DNA of 64,000 nt, taken from Lytechinus variegatus (taxonomy: Eukaryota; Echinodermata; Echinoidea; Temnopleuroida; Toxopneustidae). A program made the position numbers and the translations under genes. This document shows, piece after piece, positions 1-12,600 of this stretch. The notes beneath the pieces were generated by a model. It was not told the DNA's origin. It did not search any database and worked only from the letters and a program-made list of their open reading frames with translations. The stretch covers positions 31,009,847-31,073,846 of the forward strand of contig NC_054751.1 of NCBI RefSeq assembly GCF_018143015.1, read 5' to 3'. Every line of letters starts with the position of its first letter. The first letter of the stretch is position 1.

Positions 1-456
1 ATTATGGTGACGCCAGTTTAAATGGAGGTGAGAAAAGTTTCAATGGAGGTTTTTTCAAAAGAAACTGTACCACACATATCATGGTGAAGCCAGTTTAAAA
101 GGAGGCGAGGCAAGTTTCAATGGAGGATTTATAACTGTACTCTGAATTATGGTGAAGCCAATTTAAAAGCAGGTGAGGCAAGTTTCAATGGAGGTTTTTT
201 CAAAAGAATAAACTGTACCACACATATCATGGTGAAGCCAGTTTAAAAGGAGGCGAGGCAAGTTTCAATGGAGGATTTATAACTGTACTCTGAATTATGG
301 TGAAGCCAATTTAAAAGCAGGGAGGCAAGTTTCAATGGAGGTTTTTTAAAAAGAATAAACTGTACCACACATATCATGGTGAAGCCAGTTTAAAAGGAGG
401 CGAGGCAAGTTTCAATGGAGGTTTTTATAACTGTACTCTGAATTATGGTGAAGCCA
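1..456 (+). repeat. Left inverted tandem array of foldback element 1
   Basis: Tandem copies of a unit of roughly 60-70 bp whose core reads about gaggcaagtttcaatggagg, followed by a T-rich stretch, a segment like ctgtactctgaattatggtg and then aagccagtttaaaaggagg. The copies differ by small changes. The array is cut by the window start, so the outer end of the element is not visible. The same unit recurs in reverse orientation at 4985-6055, so the two arrays can pair. Confidence 0.85.
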
Positions 457-3400
457 ATTTTAGCCACTACTTGATGAAGTCATGTTGCCTTGTCAAGCTA
501 GATCTAATAAAGCATTATCTCCTTTGATGGTGCGTCACCATTCACATTATGCAACTACAGGTGAAGATCAAATCTGTGATTGTTTCTCTTTCATGTTATT
601 AACAATTTATTTTATATTATAGCAAGATTGGTATTTTTACAAGCATTCTTTCTGATGAAATTAATTTATACCCTGGGACACTGTTTGTGACTTTTTCTCG
701 TAGATGTATTCAATGCCTATGCAATATTTGTAAACATGTATTTTTTAAAGGCAGTTGGCAGCTGAATGTTATAGTTGTGAAACAGTACTAAATTACTCCA
801 TAACAGTATCTCTTGTAAAAATATTTGATTTTTGGCTGTTCAGTGGCCGGGGGGAGTTGATTCCCCCCCCCCCCCGAGACCTTGGTTGCCGATGGCGCAA
901 GTGCCACAATAATTTGCATGCTGGTATTGTGCGATGTAATCAACAAGGCTGTAGGATAAAATTTTCCAAAATAAGGAGATTTTATTTTATATAAATTAAT
1001 TATGCTAATTTATGCATAAATTATACTTCTTGTTCTAATTCACTAAATAATAAAGCTCCTTGAATGCTAAGTTTTGGTAAAATTATTCTTTGTAGCATTC
1101 TTAACAATCTCGATTGGAAAAAATTGTTTTGGAAATCAATTTCTATTGTATTTTATTGTTTTATGAATTTCTTATGTATTTCTCTGATTTTCAACCTTTT
1201 GTTTTTCTTTGTTTTTCCACCAGATTTATTGCACAACCTTTTTGAAGCATAATTATGCTAAAATCAATTTATTTCAGCTGTTTAAAGTATAAATAATCAT
1301 ATCTTTATGACTAAGATGAGAAAACTCAATTTGCATTGAATTTGTATACAAAATCATGTTTTGGCACAATTTTTGGTCAGACATGCACTTATAAAATGTT
1401 GCGTAATTTCAGAACCGCGTACATGGGCTTCGTAAATTTGGTCTCAAGATGCGCAAGACTTTTAAGTATAAACTCTGCAATGGCGTGGTCAAAATTCGCG
1501 CGGTGGGGTGGAATTATCGCAGAAAATGTTGAGGGGGGAGTTGATTCAACCCTCCCCTCAGCCTGTTTTGGGTTAAGAATAGTTGCTCTAATCAACTTGA
1601 GACTTAGTCTAAGTGTGTATAATTGAGTACAGATGATCTGATCAGATTTTGGGGTTAAGAGTCAATGACTCAATACATGATATATCCTATTCTTGCTGTT
1701 ATTCAGTTAAGAATCATTTGTGGGATCAAATTCAAAATTAAGGTAAGGTTCTGATTATATTGCAAGATTACAGATATGCAGTCGTTATATAAATTCAAAC
1801 AGTTCATTTTCACATCATCTGTACAATTGTCAATAGGATGAAATTCAAGCTTGGTTCCTGAATGCACATTTAATGCAGATAATCTCTGTAAATAGTTGTA
1901 GTTCAGTTCATAGGTCACAGGCATCAGTATACTTGTATACCCAAAATATCTCCTATTCCCATGTCTTATAGAATCATTTGAGGGTTCTACTTCCAATATG
2001 GCTTATCTGTGCATATCGCTGGTGAAATATTAGCCCATGAGGTCAAAGTTCATGGTATAACAGTCATGTCCTCAAAAAGCATATTTCATCCAAGTGATAG
2101 TTGTGACTACAGAGGTTTTGAATATTCAATGACCTTGATGAAGACAAAAGCACAAGCCACGGGAGGATTTGGATGATTCTGACCAATTAGCTCATTAGCA
2201 TCAGAGATGCCAAGTTCAAAGACCAGCTATGCGTGAGATTTTCTTTGAATCTGAGTGAGATCACAGACATTGTGTACAATGTATATGGGGATAGGCTGTG
2301 ATAGTTGCGTGAGACAGAGATTTGACGGGATGAACAAGAGTCCAAAATGCTCGAGTCTCACGCATAATGCATGAGACTTGGTAGCTCTGTAGCATAGGGA
2401 CCTGCACTCTGACTGATAACTTTTTAATCTCCTCAAATCTTTGAAAGGATCAATTTGAAAATTACCTCTTGTGTTAGTGAAGGTTTTAAGTCAAATTTCT
2501 ATTGTCGGCAAGGTCATGTTAAAAATGTAAATATATAATGTATTCTTGGTCTAGCAAAGACAGTGCCATAAGTTTTGACTGCATGTATTTGAGAATCCAT
2601 CTAGTTAGTCATAAAACATCAACTAATTGTATCCATTCAACTTAGGGTTCCTTAGGATACTTGCAAATGTTAACCTGTGTAAATAATGATACATTGTTTG
2701 TTGCATTAATCGGCATTGAGGCTGATCAATAAGTATTTGATGCAAGACTAAATGACCTTTGTGTTTTATTCAGTATTGTTAAAATGTCTCATATCATTCT
2801 GAACATAATTTGCCACAATTTTTGCTGCCCACATAACAGTCATTGTAGATGTTTGTGCATAAACTTGATTAGAATGCATGCCATTAGCACACAGTACTTG
2901 CCAACTTTTAGTATCTTATCATCTTTTATCATGATCCTAGGCCTGCCAGTACTGAAAATAAACGTATTTTAAACTGTATTATAGTGTATATTTTTATTTA
3001 CTCAAACTGCAGTTAATACTTGCTGTTAACTATTGTAATTATCACTTGTTCTTTTTAACAGCAAGAGTATGTTGCTATATGTGTCCAGACACCCCAATAC
3101 CAACAGTAAATACATTGATTTAAAGATTCTCATTGATCTTGAACAATCACATCCTAAGCTGTAAAATGATTTATCTTGATAATATTGATCAATAATATCC
3201 CTCGCTAGTACTTGATTGAATGCAGAAGAAGTTTGGTGAGAGCTTCAAATAAGAGAACAAGATATGGGGTTCACTTAAGCATGCGATGTGTAATATGTAG
3301 TTCAACTACTTAGCAGTGAGCAAAACACGGATATCGAAGTCTTGTATTTTGTCTTCAACTTTTACAACCTCACATTTTGACAGTATGAAGAAAAAAATAT

Positions 3401-4984
3401 TTTTTGGATAACCCAATGTTCTAATATACGTTTGGAAAACCGAATTACCATTTTGGTTATTTTCTACGAACCTTCACTGGCAACTTATTGTTGATATTTG
3501 GGTGGCTGGCCAAATTTCGTTATGTTGAGAAAAAATATCAAAGAGCATATGAAAAAAAAACATTTATGTAAAACAGCTTGCCTAGCTGCTAGTATTTTCG
3601 TCTCTTGCACTATTTCATGTTACTCTGATAGATTTCATGTTGTTACACAAAATGGGGTTTAGTATTCAGAACAACCCTTAACTTTGCCTCAACCACAACA
3701 GTACTTGCCAAACTGGATAAATCAACATTATCAAGCTGTGTAGAAGAACTTCATGATCATATAGATACCATTAAGTGCATACATATGTAATGTCTTTCAA
3801 GCTGTATGACATAGATTTTCTTTTCCATCCAATATCAGCTTCTATATGTTTTAAGCTTAGTATTTATTGTCATGTTGGCAAATTGTGAAATAGTTCATGT
3901 TGAAATATGTTGTATAACCTGTCATGCAGTTTTAATGTTATTTTTTAAGAAAATATTCTGTCATCATTTTCAGTACATATACAAGGTTTAAAAACTGTAT
4001 CTTATAAAAGTTTATTCAATGTATGCCTTTACCAAAGTTGGCCATAAGCACAGTGGGTACGAACTATCACTGATGACAACAGAGCAATCGCTCAAAATAT
4101 ATGTATAGCCTTATAAATGTGCAAGTCAATAAAATCTACTATGACTACATAGTTTTTCTTTGTGCAACACAGTCATATTTCATTTGGATGAATTAAAAAT
4201 TGAGTGGTGTGTTGGGGTAATGCTATGGTAACTGCAGTTCTGTTGTACTCTGACGGTTGGTGTTGTAATGATGTGATTGCCAGTGTGTGGACGTCATGTT
4301 GTAAGAGAAAGTTAAAGTGAGTGTTTGCTTTGAAATGGACTCAACCCATGAAAGTTCAACTTTGTGCTGCAGAAACTGGTGTGGTAGTGGGATAATAATG
4401 ATGATGAGGAACAGGGTACCCCAGTATTCAATGCTATTCTTAAAGCCACAATTTTAAGTATATTTTACTCAGTATTTTGCTAGAGTAAAATACTTATCCA
4501 TCGTTGGTATTCAATTGCATTTTTTTGGCTAAGTATTTTGCCTAAATGTAAGTCGGCCATCTACTAGACTTAAGTCTGCATATCCAAAAATGAAACGCAC
4601 AGAAATTCATTCATACATTTGGCACTATTTGGATAAAAATTTATAACATCACAATGGGTATTAGTATTTATCTCATTTTGGATAAGGTAAATTCTGAGAT
4701 CTGATCTGCATGCAAGTTTAAGCATTTTGTTAAGCCAGCCAAATTGCTAAGTAAAATACTAATAAAATCAAAACTTAGAAATTAAAAGGCGGCCAAGGTA
4801 TTATTTTTTCTCCAGAGGACATGTACAGATTTCTTGTTGACAAAGGATGACATGATTATTTTGCATAACCTGGCTTATAAAAAAATATATTATGTATATT
4901 CCATTTCAGTGATAATTGGATTTTTGAGAAGGGGATTTTTACGTATTGGGGGAATGGAAAAGTTTGCTTCTACATAAAATCCAT
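457..4984. other. Spacer between the two inverted arrays; no gene recognised
   Basis: About 4.5 kb of AT-rich DNA enclosed by the inverted arrays. No open frame looks like a protein or a spliced exon. It contains one short inverted-repeat element (3079-3516) and a G/C run near 865-877. It may be the internal part of a large foldback element, or simply DNA lying between two separate arrays. Confidence 0.5.
3079..3516. mobile_element. Degenerate MITE-like element, family A
   Basis: The ends read about atgtgtccagacacccc and gggtggctggccaaat, which are rough inverted repeats. The inside aligns by eye with 18738-19228: shared blocks include an aatgatttatctt/aatgatacataactc region, a gaatgcagaag/gaatgctgaag region and a shared cttgtatttt block. 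It is therefore a two-member dispersed family in this window. No coding capacity. Confidence 0.5.
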
Positions 4985-6055
4985 TCCATTCCTCACCTCT
5001 CAAGTTGGCTTTACCATCATTTGAAGTACAGTTTATTCTTTTTCAAAAACCTCCATTGAAACCTGCCTCACCTCCTTTTAAATTGGCTTCACCATCATTT
5101 GTAGTAGTTATAAAAAACTCCATTGGAACTTGCCTCACCTCCTTTTAAATTGGCTTCACCATCATTTGTAGTACAGTTATAAAAACCTCCATTAAAACTT
5201 GCCTCACCTCCTTTAAAATTGGTTTCACCATAATACCAGTACAGTTTTTTCTTTTTAAAAACCTCCATTGAAACTTGCCTCACCTCCTTTTAAATTGGCT
5301 ACACCATAATTTGTTCTTTTTTAAAAACCTCCACTGAAACCTGCCTCGCCTCCTTTTAAACTGGCTTCACCATGATATGTGTGGTACATTTATTCTTTTT
5401 AAAAAACCTCCATTGAAACTTGCCTCACCTCCTTTCAAACTGGCGTCACCATAATGTGTGGTACCCTTTATTCTTTTTAAAAAACCTACATTGAAACCTG
5501 CCTGACCTCCATTTAAATTGGCTTCACCATAATTTAGAGTACAGTTATAAAACCTCCATTGAAACTTGCCTCACCTCCTTTAAAATTGGTTTCACCATAA
5601 TACCAGTACAGTTTTTTCTTTTTAAAAACCTCCATTGAAACTTGCCTCACCTCCTTTTAAATTGGCTTCACCATTATGTGTGGTACAGTTTATTCTTTAA
5701 AAAAAAAACCTCCATTGAAAATTGCCTCACCTCCATTTAAACTGGCGTCACCATAATGTGTGGTACCCTTTATTCTTTTTAAAAAACCTACATTGAAACC
5801 TGCCTGACCTCCATTTAAATTGGCTTCACCATAATTTAGAGTACAGTTATAAAACCTCCATTGAAACTTGCCTCACCTCCTTTTAAACTGGCTTCACCAT
5901 GATATGTGTGGTACAGTTTCTTTTGAAAAAACCTCCATTGAAACTTGCCTCACCTCCTTTTAAACTGGCTTCACTATAATGTGTTGTACAGTTTATTTTT
6001 TTAATAACCTCCATTGAAACTTGCCTCACCTCCTTTCAAATTGGCTTCACCATGC
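4985..6055 (-). repeat. Right inverted tandem array of foldback element 1
   Basis: About fifteen tandem copies of the reverse complement of the 1-456 unit; the core reads cctccattgaaacttgcctc then acctccttttaaattggctt. Spacing between cores is roughly 65-80 bp. The variable linkers (a ttataaaa type and a ttattctttttaaaaa type) alternate irregularly. Some units share larger blocks, for example the near-identical pairs around 5450-5590 and 5750-5870. This suggests multi-unit duplications. Confidence 0.88.
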
Positions 6056-6784
6056 AGGTATATTCCATTCTTTTTAAAAAACATTATTGTTCACTTCCCT
6101 TACTTAGATCAATTGGCTATAATTATACACTATTCTTCCCTTACAAAAAGAAAACCTGATTGTACTCCAGCCTCCCCTGATCTGACATTTGCCTCTATTA
6201 CAGTATACGTCTACTGTACATAGAGTAATTATCTCTTTATATCGGAAACTTCGTTTAACCGAATTGCCATGCACTCTCTCCCATGCGGACAGCATGGAAT
6301 AGTACACACACGTTATTGACAACTTCTCTCTGGAGCCAATGTTCCTCTCATATAACTCTCTGCATGCATGCACTTCTGTGTGCATGTTTGTATGGAACAC
6401 ACACGACCACAATCTAATGAATATTCATCGGCGAGAGTGACGTCATTTTACGAGTGTCCTTTCAAACTGAAGTATTAAGTGCCTACCCTTCCAAAGACGA
6501 GGCTGTTGTCCGATAGTCTTCGCAAACAGGCGCTTGTTAAAAAAAATATCTCACTTCCAAAAATTCCTCCTTATAAAATTTCCCCTTGACTTGGTTGTAT
6601 GCATAGGCGGATCCAGGGGGGGAAGGGGCCCGCCCTCCCCTCCCCCCCCCCACCTATTAGAGGAGCCCCCCCAAAAAAAATAAAAAGGAAAGAAAGCAAA
6701 TAGGGGGAAAAGAGAGGAGAAAAAAGAGGAGGAAGACGATAACAAAAAGATATTGAGGGGAATTACGTCACTTTATAAAATTTT
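6056..6784. other. Intergenic, low-complexity patches
   Basis: No gene seen. A block at about 6600-6740 begins with aggcggatccagggggg, then C-rich and A/G-rich runs. A similar ggggcggatccaga start recurs at about 36283, so this is probably a fragment of a dispersed repeat. Confidence 0.4.
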
Positions 6785-8400
6785 CGGTCGCGCTTCTCGC
6801 TCGCATTGCCTGCTAGGTGATTTACATAACTTGTTCAATATGGAGCTTAAATATCAAGTTTGGAAGTCAATATACAAAACATATTTCACCTCGGAAATAT
6901 ATTATTTTGTGTGATTTACAAATTGATATTTTTAGATAAAGTGCTCTGTATAAATTGCAGTTTTATTGTCACAATATTAGTATTTTTTGCTCGCGCTGCA
7001 CGCTTGGCGCAAATTTTGATTGATCAGGTACTAATTATTTTCGTGTATTCCATAAAGTTGTCAAAATATCCCTTTTCAGGTGTCAGGTAGGGCAGGTAGC
7101 GCTGCACGCTCGCATTTATATTGCGAGTTATGTGTCAAGTATGCACAACAAACTACTTAAAATCCCATTTTCACGACAGTTTATCAAAAATTTCGGCTTT
7201 CGATTTGCACTCACATTAATTCAGCGCCCTCATTATGCATTAATAAATAAGATGTCAATTTAATAATTGAATTGTCGCTTTTGTTTCATCTCGCGCTTAA
7301 TTAGCAAGAGGAATAGAAAGATGACATGTCCTATGCCTAAGGATGTATGTAAAAACTCAAAGTAATAAAATATCAGCTCTTTATCAAAGGAAACCAAAAC
7401 CCAAGAAGAGAATTAGTAATCTTATTGGAAAAAGTAAAATGAGAGGAACAATTTAAGAAAAAAGATTCATCAAAATCGGGAAATAAGCAAGTTATATATG
7501 GGAGTTTGAAAACTCTTGTTGTACTTTTTATATGGGTATCCTCAGAATGGCTGATTTTGTGGACAACTCTCCATTTGTTTTGCCAATTTTCAGATTTTCC
7601 TCATTATCTTTCAAATTGCATCTTGCCTCCTTCTGAGCACAACATATCTGTCATGGGAAAATATAATCCACACCATATATGTCAAGGTCAGGAAGAGATA
7701 ATGTGAAATATGTAAAATAACCCGGGGAAAATCTGAAAATATGTGTACTAGAAAACAAATGGAGAGTTGTCCACAAAATCAGCCATATTTGAGGATCCAC
7801 ATAGTAACTACAACAAGACTTTTTAATCGTCCATAACTTGCTTATTTCGTAACCGATTTTGATGAAACTTTTTTTAAATTGTTCCTCTCATTTTACTCTT
7901 TCCTTGCTTTTTTCTTTTGTTTTGGTTTCCTTTAAGTGCGATCCATATCCATCTCACAATATTTTCCCGGCAAAAATTGAAGTGCTTGAAATATGCATGG
8001 AGCTGATATTCGGACCCCTTTTTAGAACGAAACATCAAATATTTTAAGCTCGCGCATCGCGCTAAGTTGATTTTCAGTGATAGATGCCTTTTTAAAATGC
8101 CTTAGATGAGAGGATTAAATCTGAAACACGGCCGCGCAGCTGCTCGCGCTTTGTGCTCACATTACTGTAGGAAGATCCTCTATTACATATCCTTTTCATG
8201 ATTTACAAAACATGAATAGATCGAGTGTCCCGTTTTTAGGTCTAATTTTCAATTTTTTTCAGCTCGTGCTTCGCGCTCGCATCTATTGTTTAGTTGTATA
8301 GCTATCCGTTCACGATATTGATTAAATGTTTCCATTCTTTACGTAGAAATGTCAAAAATTTTCAACTCGCACTTCGCGCTCGCAATATTTGATTATTGAA
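6785..8400. repeat. Degenerate repeat with a GCGCTCGC-type core
   Basis: AT-rich DNA punctuated by sites like cttcgcgctcgca: near 6790, 6990, 7100, 8050, 8140, 8265 and 8365. Each is followed by 100-150 bp of variable AT-rich sequence. It looks like an old, diverged tandem or dispersed repeat, interrupted by the MITE at 7385-7936. No coding sequence. Confidence 0.5.
7385..7936. mobile_element. MITE with long (about 200 bp) terminal inverted repeats
   Basis: The left arm starts aaaggaaaccaaaac; the right arm ends gttttggtttccttt. Matching blocks run inward in inverted order, including gtaaaatgagaggaacaatt, tcatcaaaatcgg, ataagcaagttat and tggacaactctccatttgtt. The arms differ at many positions, so the copy is old. 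No clear target duplication. Confidence 0.75.
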
Positions 8401-9593
8401 ATATTTAACTACGCATGGCCAAGTGCAAGCAGTCCTTAACATGTAATTAGGCTTACCTTTTCGATCGGTTCAAAAGGTATAGGACTAAACCCCTAACCCC
8501 GGACTCTCCTGACAGAGGAATGTCAGAGATGAGTTCATTCAGATTTCAGAAACAAGGAAAAAATGAGATCAAAGTTTACCATCACACAACAACATAACAA
8601 AAACACACATAAACAGGGGAAATAGGGGGGGGGCTAGGACTATATAAGCCAAGGGCCTACGTATGCCCCTGCATCTGCAATACCACGTAAGACAACACAT
8701 TTGTTTGTTTGTTTTTTATCTGCACCCATCTCTGAGCGGACAATAAAGGCGCGTCCTCTTTTTTTTCAATTGAAAAAAAAGTCAATTAATGGATTGAATC
8801 AAAATAGTGATCCCGCTATTTTCGATGATCGTAGGATCTGTTCAACCTGAAGAGCAAGTTCATTTGTAATATTTGATAGCTCTCAACTGCTTGCATAATA
8901 TTGGTGAATCCATTAGATTTGAGTCCAGCGATACACTGTATACAGTTAAGATTTGAAATAAATCCAGACCCTGTGTAATCATGAGTGACCATGCAGCTGA
9001 GCTATTATTTGTTAATACCTTCAAGGCAATTTCATTAAATATTAGGACTATATAGGTATCGGTCTCAATTACATTCTATAAGCACGATAAGTTTGTTGGT
9101 GTATGTTTCCAGAGAAATGACAAATTTTCGCAAAATAAAAGTCATAAAATTCACATGAACATTTCATTTTGTGTTCAATCGCTCTGCTCACTTGCATCAC
9201 TGTACAGCTGTATAGGCTATATTGAAAAAGGGGGCAAGTCCTAAACATGAGAAAGGGGTGTGCATGAATAGAGAGGGAGAGAGGAGGGGGGAGAGAGGGA
9301 GCTCAAGGATAGGTATAATTTGCCGATTTTTTTTTTTAATTTTCAAATACAACAGAACAAAATAAATAGTCGCATATACTCCAAGGAAATTTGCAATAAA
9401 ACTTGTATCAAGGTATATAGTCAAGGGTTTGCACAGTAAATTACTTTGAACATGTTGAAAGCTGCAAAAGCCAAAACCATGTCGAGCTATCTCCCGGAGC
9501 ATTATGCGCTGCGCGCTGCATGAGTGGACCGGTGAACTCCACAGCAGTGTAATTGTTGACGCCCTCTACGTTTACATGCCGCACCAATTTGGG
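8401..9593. other. Upstream flank of ARL3 copy 1
   Basis: No gene recognised. Contains short G runs (around 8627) and a GA-rich patch near 9265-9300. GC content and CpG frequency rise from about 9480 toward the ARL3 copy 1 start, consistent with a promoter region. Confidence 0.4.
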
Positions 9594-9622
9594 TCCGGTT
9601 TGACGTCACATAGCTTAGTTAC
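9594..9622 (+). promoter_or_regulatory. CRE-containing promoter block of ARL3 copy 1
   Basis: A full CRE palindrome, TGACGTCA, lies at 9601-9608, 68-75 bp upstream of the inferred ATG. The surrounding stretch, ccggtt then the CRE then tagttaca, recurs upstream of ARL3 copy 2 at 25144-25170. Upstream DNA is otherwise dissimilar, so the shared block is likely functional or a remnant of the duplicated promoter. CRE sites bind CREB/ATF factors; use here is inference. Confidence 0.55.
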
Positions 9623-9675
9623 AGAAAGCGTTTCTACTGATTTCATCACTGAATTGGTTTCTTATACCTCTAAGA

Positions 9676-12600
9676 ATGGTAAGAAATATTGGACTCTTTA
9701 TATCATCCCTTGTGTGTTTCTACCTTTCATGATTTTCTATTATTCTGTAATTTGTGCTAAAGCGTATCGTATCGAAAAAATATGGACAATGCAAGCTTGA
9801 AGTTGAACTTGAAGTTCGCATACCGTCCGGCGTCGTCGGACACGCGATCCGGTCATGCAGATGGATGGTGATGGGGCCGGCCCCGGGCCCGCCGGGCTAT
9901 CTCGATCTCGATGAAAACTGCCCGGCCGTGCCTAGCCTTGAAGTCTCCGATATTTTTTAATACTTTGACATATATGGCAGTGTATCCTATTGCCGGACAC
10001 CTTTATTTCAGTGCTTTAAAAATGACAACCAGAGGAAATACAATGAAGAAAAATTATACCTTGCTATTCCAAATATTCTGAAAATTATGAATATGATGAA
10101 ATTATTTTATATTTTCCAACCGTTTTCTTTGCACCGCACTTGCCGCATACCCCTCCGCGAAAAACAATTATTTTCGTGCGTAACAAATTACATCATAATT
10201 CCGGACGCGCGACGGACGGGTAAAAATATTCTTGATTATAATGATGTAAGAAAGAGTTGGTGTGATTTTTTCATGATATATCATCTCATGAGTAAATTCT
10301 AAGTTTTTGTTTGCTTTCTTATATCGATTTTGAGCAGATCTTTGTAATAAATTGGTGTTTGCTAACTAATTTCATTTTTTAATTTTTTTTTTGATTGCGT
10401 GTTCGATATGGCACTTTCCAGTATTAATGCTCGTTCATATCGTGACCCTCAGTCAAGTTCTCGTGCGCAGACGATCGTTGACGGCTCTCTATCTACCTCG
10501 CGCACGGACGGCCGGGGTATACCTTGAGAACTAGCCGTCGACGATCTGATATCGACGGAGCGGACGAGATTGAAATTCGGCGAATCAGGCCCGAAATTAG
10601 GTCCGTTTTGCCATCAGAAAATAGATCAATTGGGATCAATTGTTAATGCAAAACTATATTTTAAGCATTTTCTGTCATTTTAGAGAAAAATAAGGTAAAA
10701 GTTAGATTTTTTGGCCTTGTTTTTGCAAACTTGTTCTTTGAATTGATCTGTGAAATTGAACTGCGGAAGTCTTACGGTACGAAATTGATTTCGTACGCAG
10801 TAACATGCGCGTCCGGAAATATGATAGTGTCCGGTAATACAATACGTTACATATACTTCTTCATCATAGAGCCTTGAACCGCCTGCCATATATGTATAAG
10901 AGACTCACCAAAACAAAGATGGATTTCCCAAAGGCCTGAGTACCGCAATTGCTAAATGTTTTTTTATTTGATATTTTACAAGTTCATAACAATGCGTATG
11001 AAGGTTTCAAAATTCGATTAATGAAAAGGCGAAAAATTGAGGCAGTGTATACAGCCACACGCGTGTGTCTTTACCATCCAGCCACACGCGTGTGGTTATA
11101 TCCAGAACACCTATCTGTGGATACCGCCACACGCCGCCAGTAATAACAGTAAAACGCGTATGTAGGTCTGACCGTCTATATCACGATCAAAATAACCTCA
11201 TTTCTTCATTAAATTCTTACATTCTAAACCCCTTTGATATCCTTAGATCGTTTCAATTTCATTCTCACCGTCTTCTCTCCTTGCTTTTCTTGTCTTGTTA
11301 CAAACGGTCGTCTGTTTAACAGCAAATTCTCTTTTTCTACTTGTGTCGATTCTGGCTTCCTTCGCGGTGGCAGACCCATACAGCGTTAGCGCAGTGCAGT
11401 AGTAGTAGACATACACAGTTTGGGTTTCGTACGTATGCGCGCACGTACGCGCACATAGCCTAGAGTCAGTAGAGAATCGACACAAGTAGAAAAAGTGTGG
11501 AAATTTGCTATTTAACAGGCGGCCTTTTGTACCAAGACAAGAAAAAAGAAGACGGTGAGAATGAAATTGAAATGATTTAAAGAAATCAGAGTGGTTTAGA
11601 ATGTAAGAATTTAATGAAGAAATGAGGTTATTTTGATCGTGATATAGACGGTCAGACCTACATACGCGTTTTACTGTTATTACTGGCGGCGTGTGGCGGT
11701 ATCCACAGATAGGTGTTCTGGATATAACCACACGCGTGTGGCTGGATGGTAAAGACACACGCGTGTGGCTGTATACACTGCCAAAAATTGAAGGTTTCTT
11801 ACCAGATCAAACTCGTGTAGACCCCTCAATCTGTTTGTCAACAAAGCAAATACGAGTGGTCTGACCCTTTCTTTTCTTTTCTTTAAAAAAAAAAGAAGGG
11901 AATCTTTTTTTCTGTTTCGATCACTGGAATATTGACAATTCAATAACTTTGTTCTTCATTAAATCCGATTTTGATCAAATTTTCAGCATTTTTCTTTGTG
12001 AATTTTACTTTGTTTATTGAGATATATGATATTATCATGTTTGTTTGTTTCACAGCCCGGGTTACTAGATTTATTACGAAAGATGAAGCGGAAAGACAAG
12101 AGGGAACTGCGTGTTCTGCTCCTAGGTCTGGACAATGCTGGAAAGACGACCATTCTGAAGAAATTAGCGCATGAAGAGGCTCAAAATATCTCGCCCACAG
12201 AAGGATTCAACATCAAAAGTGTAGCATCGGGAGGTATAAATTTAAATGTTTGGGATATTGGAGGTAGGTTGGTCATCTTTTCGTATTTTTTTTTTGCTGT
12301 TGATGTAGTCTATATGTTGTTTTGTCAGTAAGTCAGCCCACACGTATGCTTTGAAATATATCCACATAAAGCCCTCCACTACTGTATTTATTATTATTTA
12401 TAAATTGTATTAAAAATTTTTGTTATTTTTATTATTCTTGTTGTTATGATATAAATAGACATTAACTCTGAAAGTTTAAATGAATTCGTGGACAGATTCT
12501 GTGGTTTATGTATAACCAAATGTGACACAAATCTGTTTCAGTTGGTATTTAATCAGCTCTTTTCATGCAACAAATGAAATTGATGAAAATGAAATAACTT

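Noticed and set aside
9504-9800. A 98-codon + strand frame over the ARL3 copy 1 start region
   Set aside because: Covers the promoter and exon 1; no homology recognised and it runs into the intron.
11741-11752. An alternative ARL3 copy 1 first exon (ATG followed by GTAAAG)
   Set aside because: It lies inside the MITE arm. The site at 9676 has a better donor and a promoter block shared with copy 2.
11243-11758. A 171-codon minus-strand open frame
   Set aside because: It lies entirely in the arms and centre of the 742-bp MITE, and its start is mirrored by the frame in the other arm. No protein-like motifs.
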